6,504 nucleotides of DNA from assembly GCA_947474415.1 (NCBI GenBank), contig CANJKD010000144.1, forward strand, positions 1 through 6,504. The letters run 5' to 3'. The notes under the pieces were generated by a model that did no database searches, was not told where the DNA came from, and saw only the letters and a program-made list of their open reading frames with translations. The position numbers and the translations under genes are program-made. Below, one piece after another: positions 6,381-6,504 of this stretch; position 1 is the stretch's first letter, and every line of letters starts with the position of its first letter. The stretch is from Burkholderiales bacterium (GTDB taxonomy: Bacteria; Pseudomonadota; Gammaproteobacteria; Burkholderiales; Burkholderiaceae_C).

Positions 6381-6504
6381 GGAACTTTTAGGTGAACGTA
6401 AGCTCCAAGATGGATGGACAAAGAGAACGCGCGCAAACAGCCCCTGGAGCAACTTCACGAAAGGCGAAAGCAAGTCGTGAGGTTGCACAAGAGCGGAATC
6501 GGCG
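6381..6504 (+). mobile_element. Left end of an IS630-family insertion sequence (continues past the window)
   Basis: An IS630-like transposase gene begins at 6414, which places the end of the element shortly before it. IS630 elements insert at TA and duplicate it. A TA at 6379-6380 is followed by GGAACTTTTAGGTGAACG, a plausible terminal inverted repeat 33 bases before the transposase ATG. The exact boundary is inferred because the other end lies outside the window. Within this end, GGAACTT (6381-6387) and AAGCTCC (6400-6406) form an imperfect inverted repeat with six of seven pairs. Confidence 0.6.
6414..6504 (+). CDS. IS630-family transposase, N-terminal 30 residues (cut by window edge)
   Basis: The frame from ATG 6414 stays open to the right edge. 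It starts MDKENARKQP and continues with LEQLHERRKQVVRLHKSGIG. This charged helical start followed by RRKQVVRLHKSG is what I recognise as the opening of IS630-family transposases, leading into the helix-turn-helix that binds the element's ends. The DDE catalytic domain would lie beyond the window. The overlapping frame from the ATG at 6410 is also open but gives no recognisable protein. Only a weak purine-rich stretch precedes the start. Whether the full gene is intact cannot be told from here. Confidence 0.7.
   Translation, partial: MDKENARKQPLEQLHERRKQVVRLHKSGIG

Noticed and set aside
6410..6504. Open frame from the ATG at 6410, overlapping the transposase start
   Set aside because: It stays open to the edge but its translation resembles no family, while the frame from 6414 gives a recognisable IS630-type transposase start.

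Overview
The window looks like chromosomal DNA of a high-GC betaproteobacterium, most likely Burkholderiales (Leptothrix/Rubrivivax/Methylibium-like). This rests on the GC-rich third codon positions, the ExeA-type ATPase sequence, the Tat-exported isoquinoline-oxidoreductase-like enzyme and the style of the HNH protein. The taxon is inferred by recognition, not by a database search.

Layout, left to right. (1) Positions 1-869, minus strand: the N-terminal 289 residues of an ExeA/GspA-type AAA+ ATPase, cut by the left window edge. (2) Positions 870-1163: a 294-base divergent intergenic region with a 15-base near-palindrome, a GC-rich hairpin, a 10-base direct repeat and a short CCAAAG tandem repeat. 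(3) Positions 1164-3787, plus strand: a two-gene unit with a 2-base gap. It encodes the [2Fe-2S] subunit and the Tat-targeted molybdopterin subunit of a xanthine-oxidase-family hydroxylase (IorAB-like). (4) Positions 3818-4600, plus strand: a small exported alpha/beta hydrolase of the DUF3530 kind, 30 bases downstream and probably co-transcribed. Its annotated start codon lies in a strong hairpin. (5) Positions 4608-5165, minus strand: a stand-alone HNH endonuclease, convergent with the hydrolase. (6) Positions 5272-6264, minus strand: a ketopantoate-reductase-family (ApbA/PanE) dehydrogenase. (7) From about 6381 to the right edge: the left end of an insertion sequence carrying the first 30 codons of an IS630-family transposase.

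How the genes fit together. The two oxidoreductase subunits form one enzyme. IorA has no signal of its own and should travel to the periplasm folded with IorB through the Tat system. The hydrolase also has an export signal and could act in the same compartment, but its substrate is unknown. No FAD subunit, cytochrome, cofactor-insertion chaperone or regulator is visible, so the electron acceptor and maturation factors must lie elsewhere. The HNH and ketopantoate-reductase genes share a strand but show no functional link. The ATPase belongs to type II secretion assembly and is unrelated to its neighbour.

I do not see a clearly new multi-gene system. The points most worth a second look are the overlapping hairpins at the hydrolase start, the linkage of an IorAB-type enzyme to an exported DUF3530 hydrolase, the repeat-rich leader of iorA, and the uncatalogued IS630 end at the right edge.
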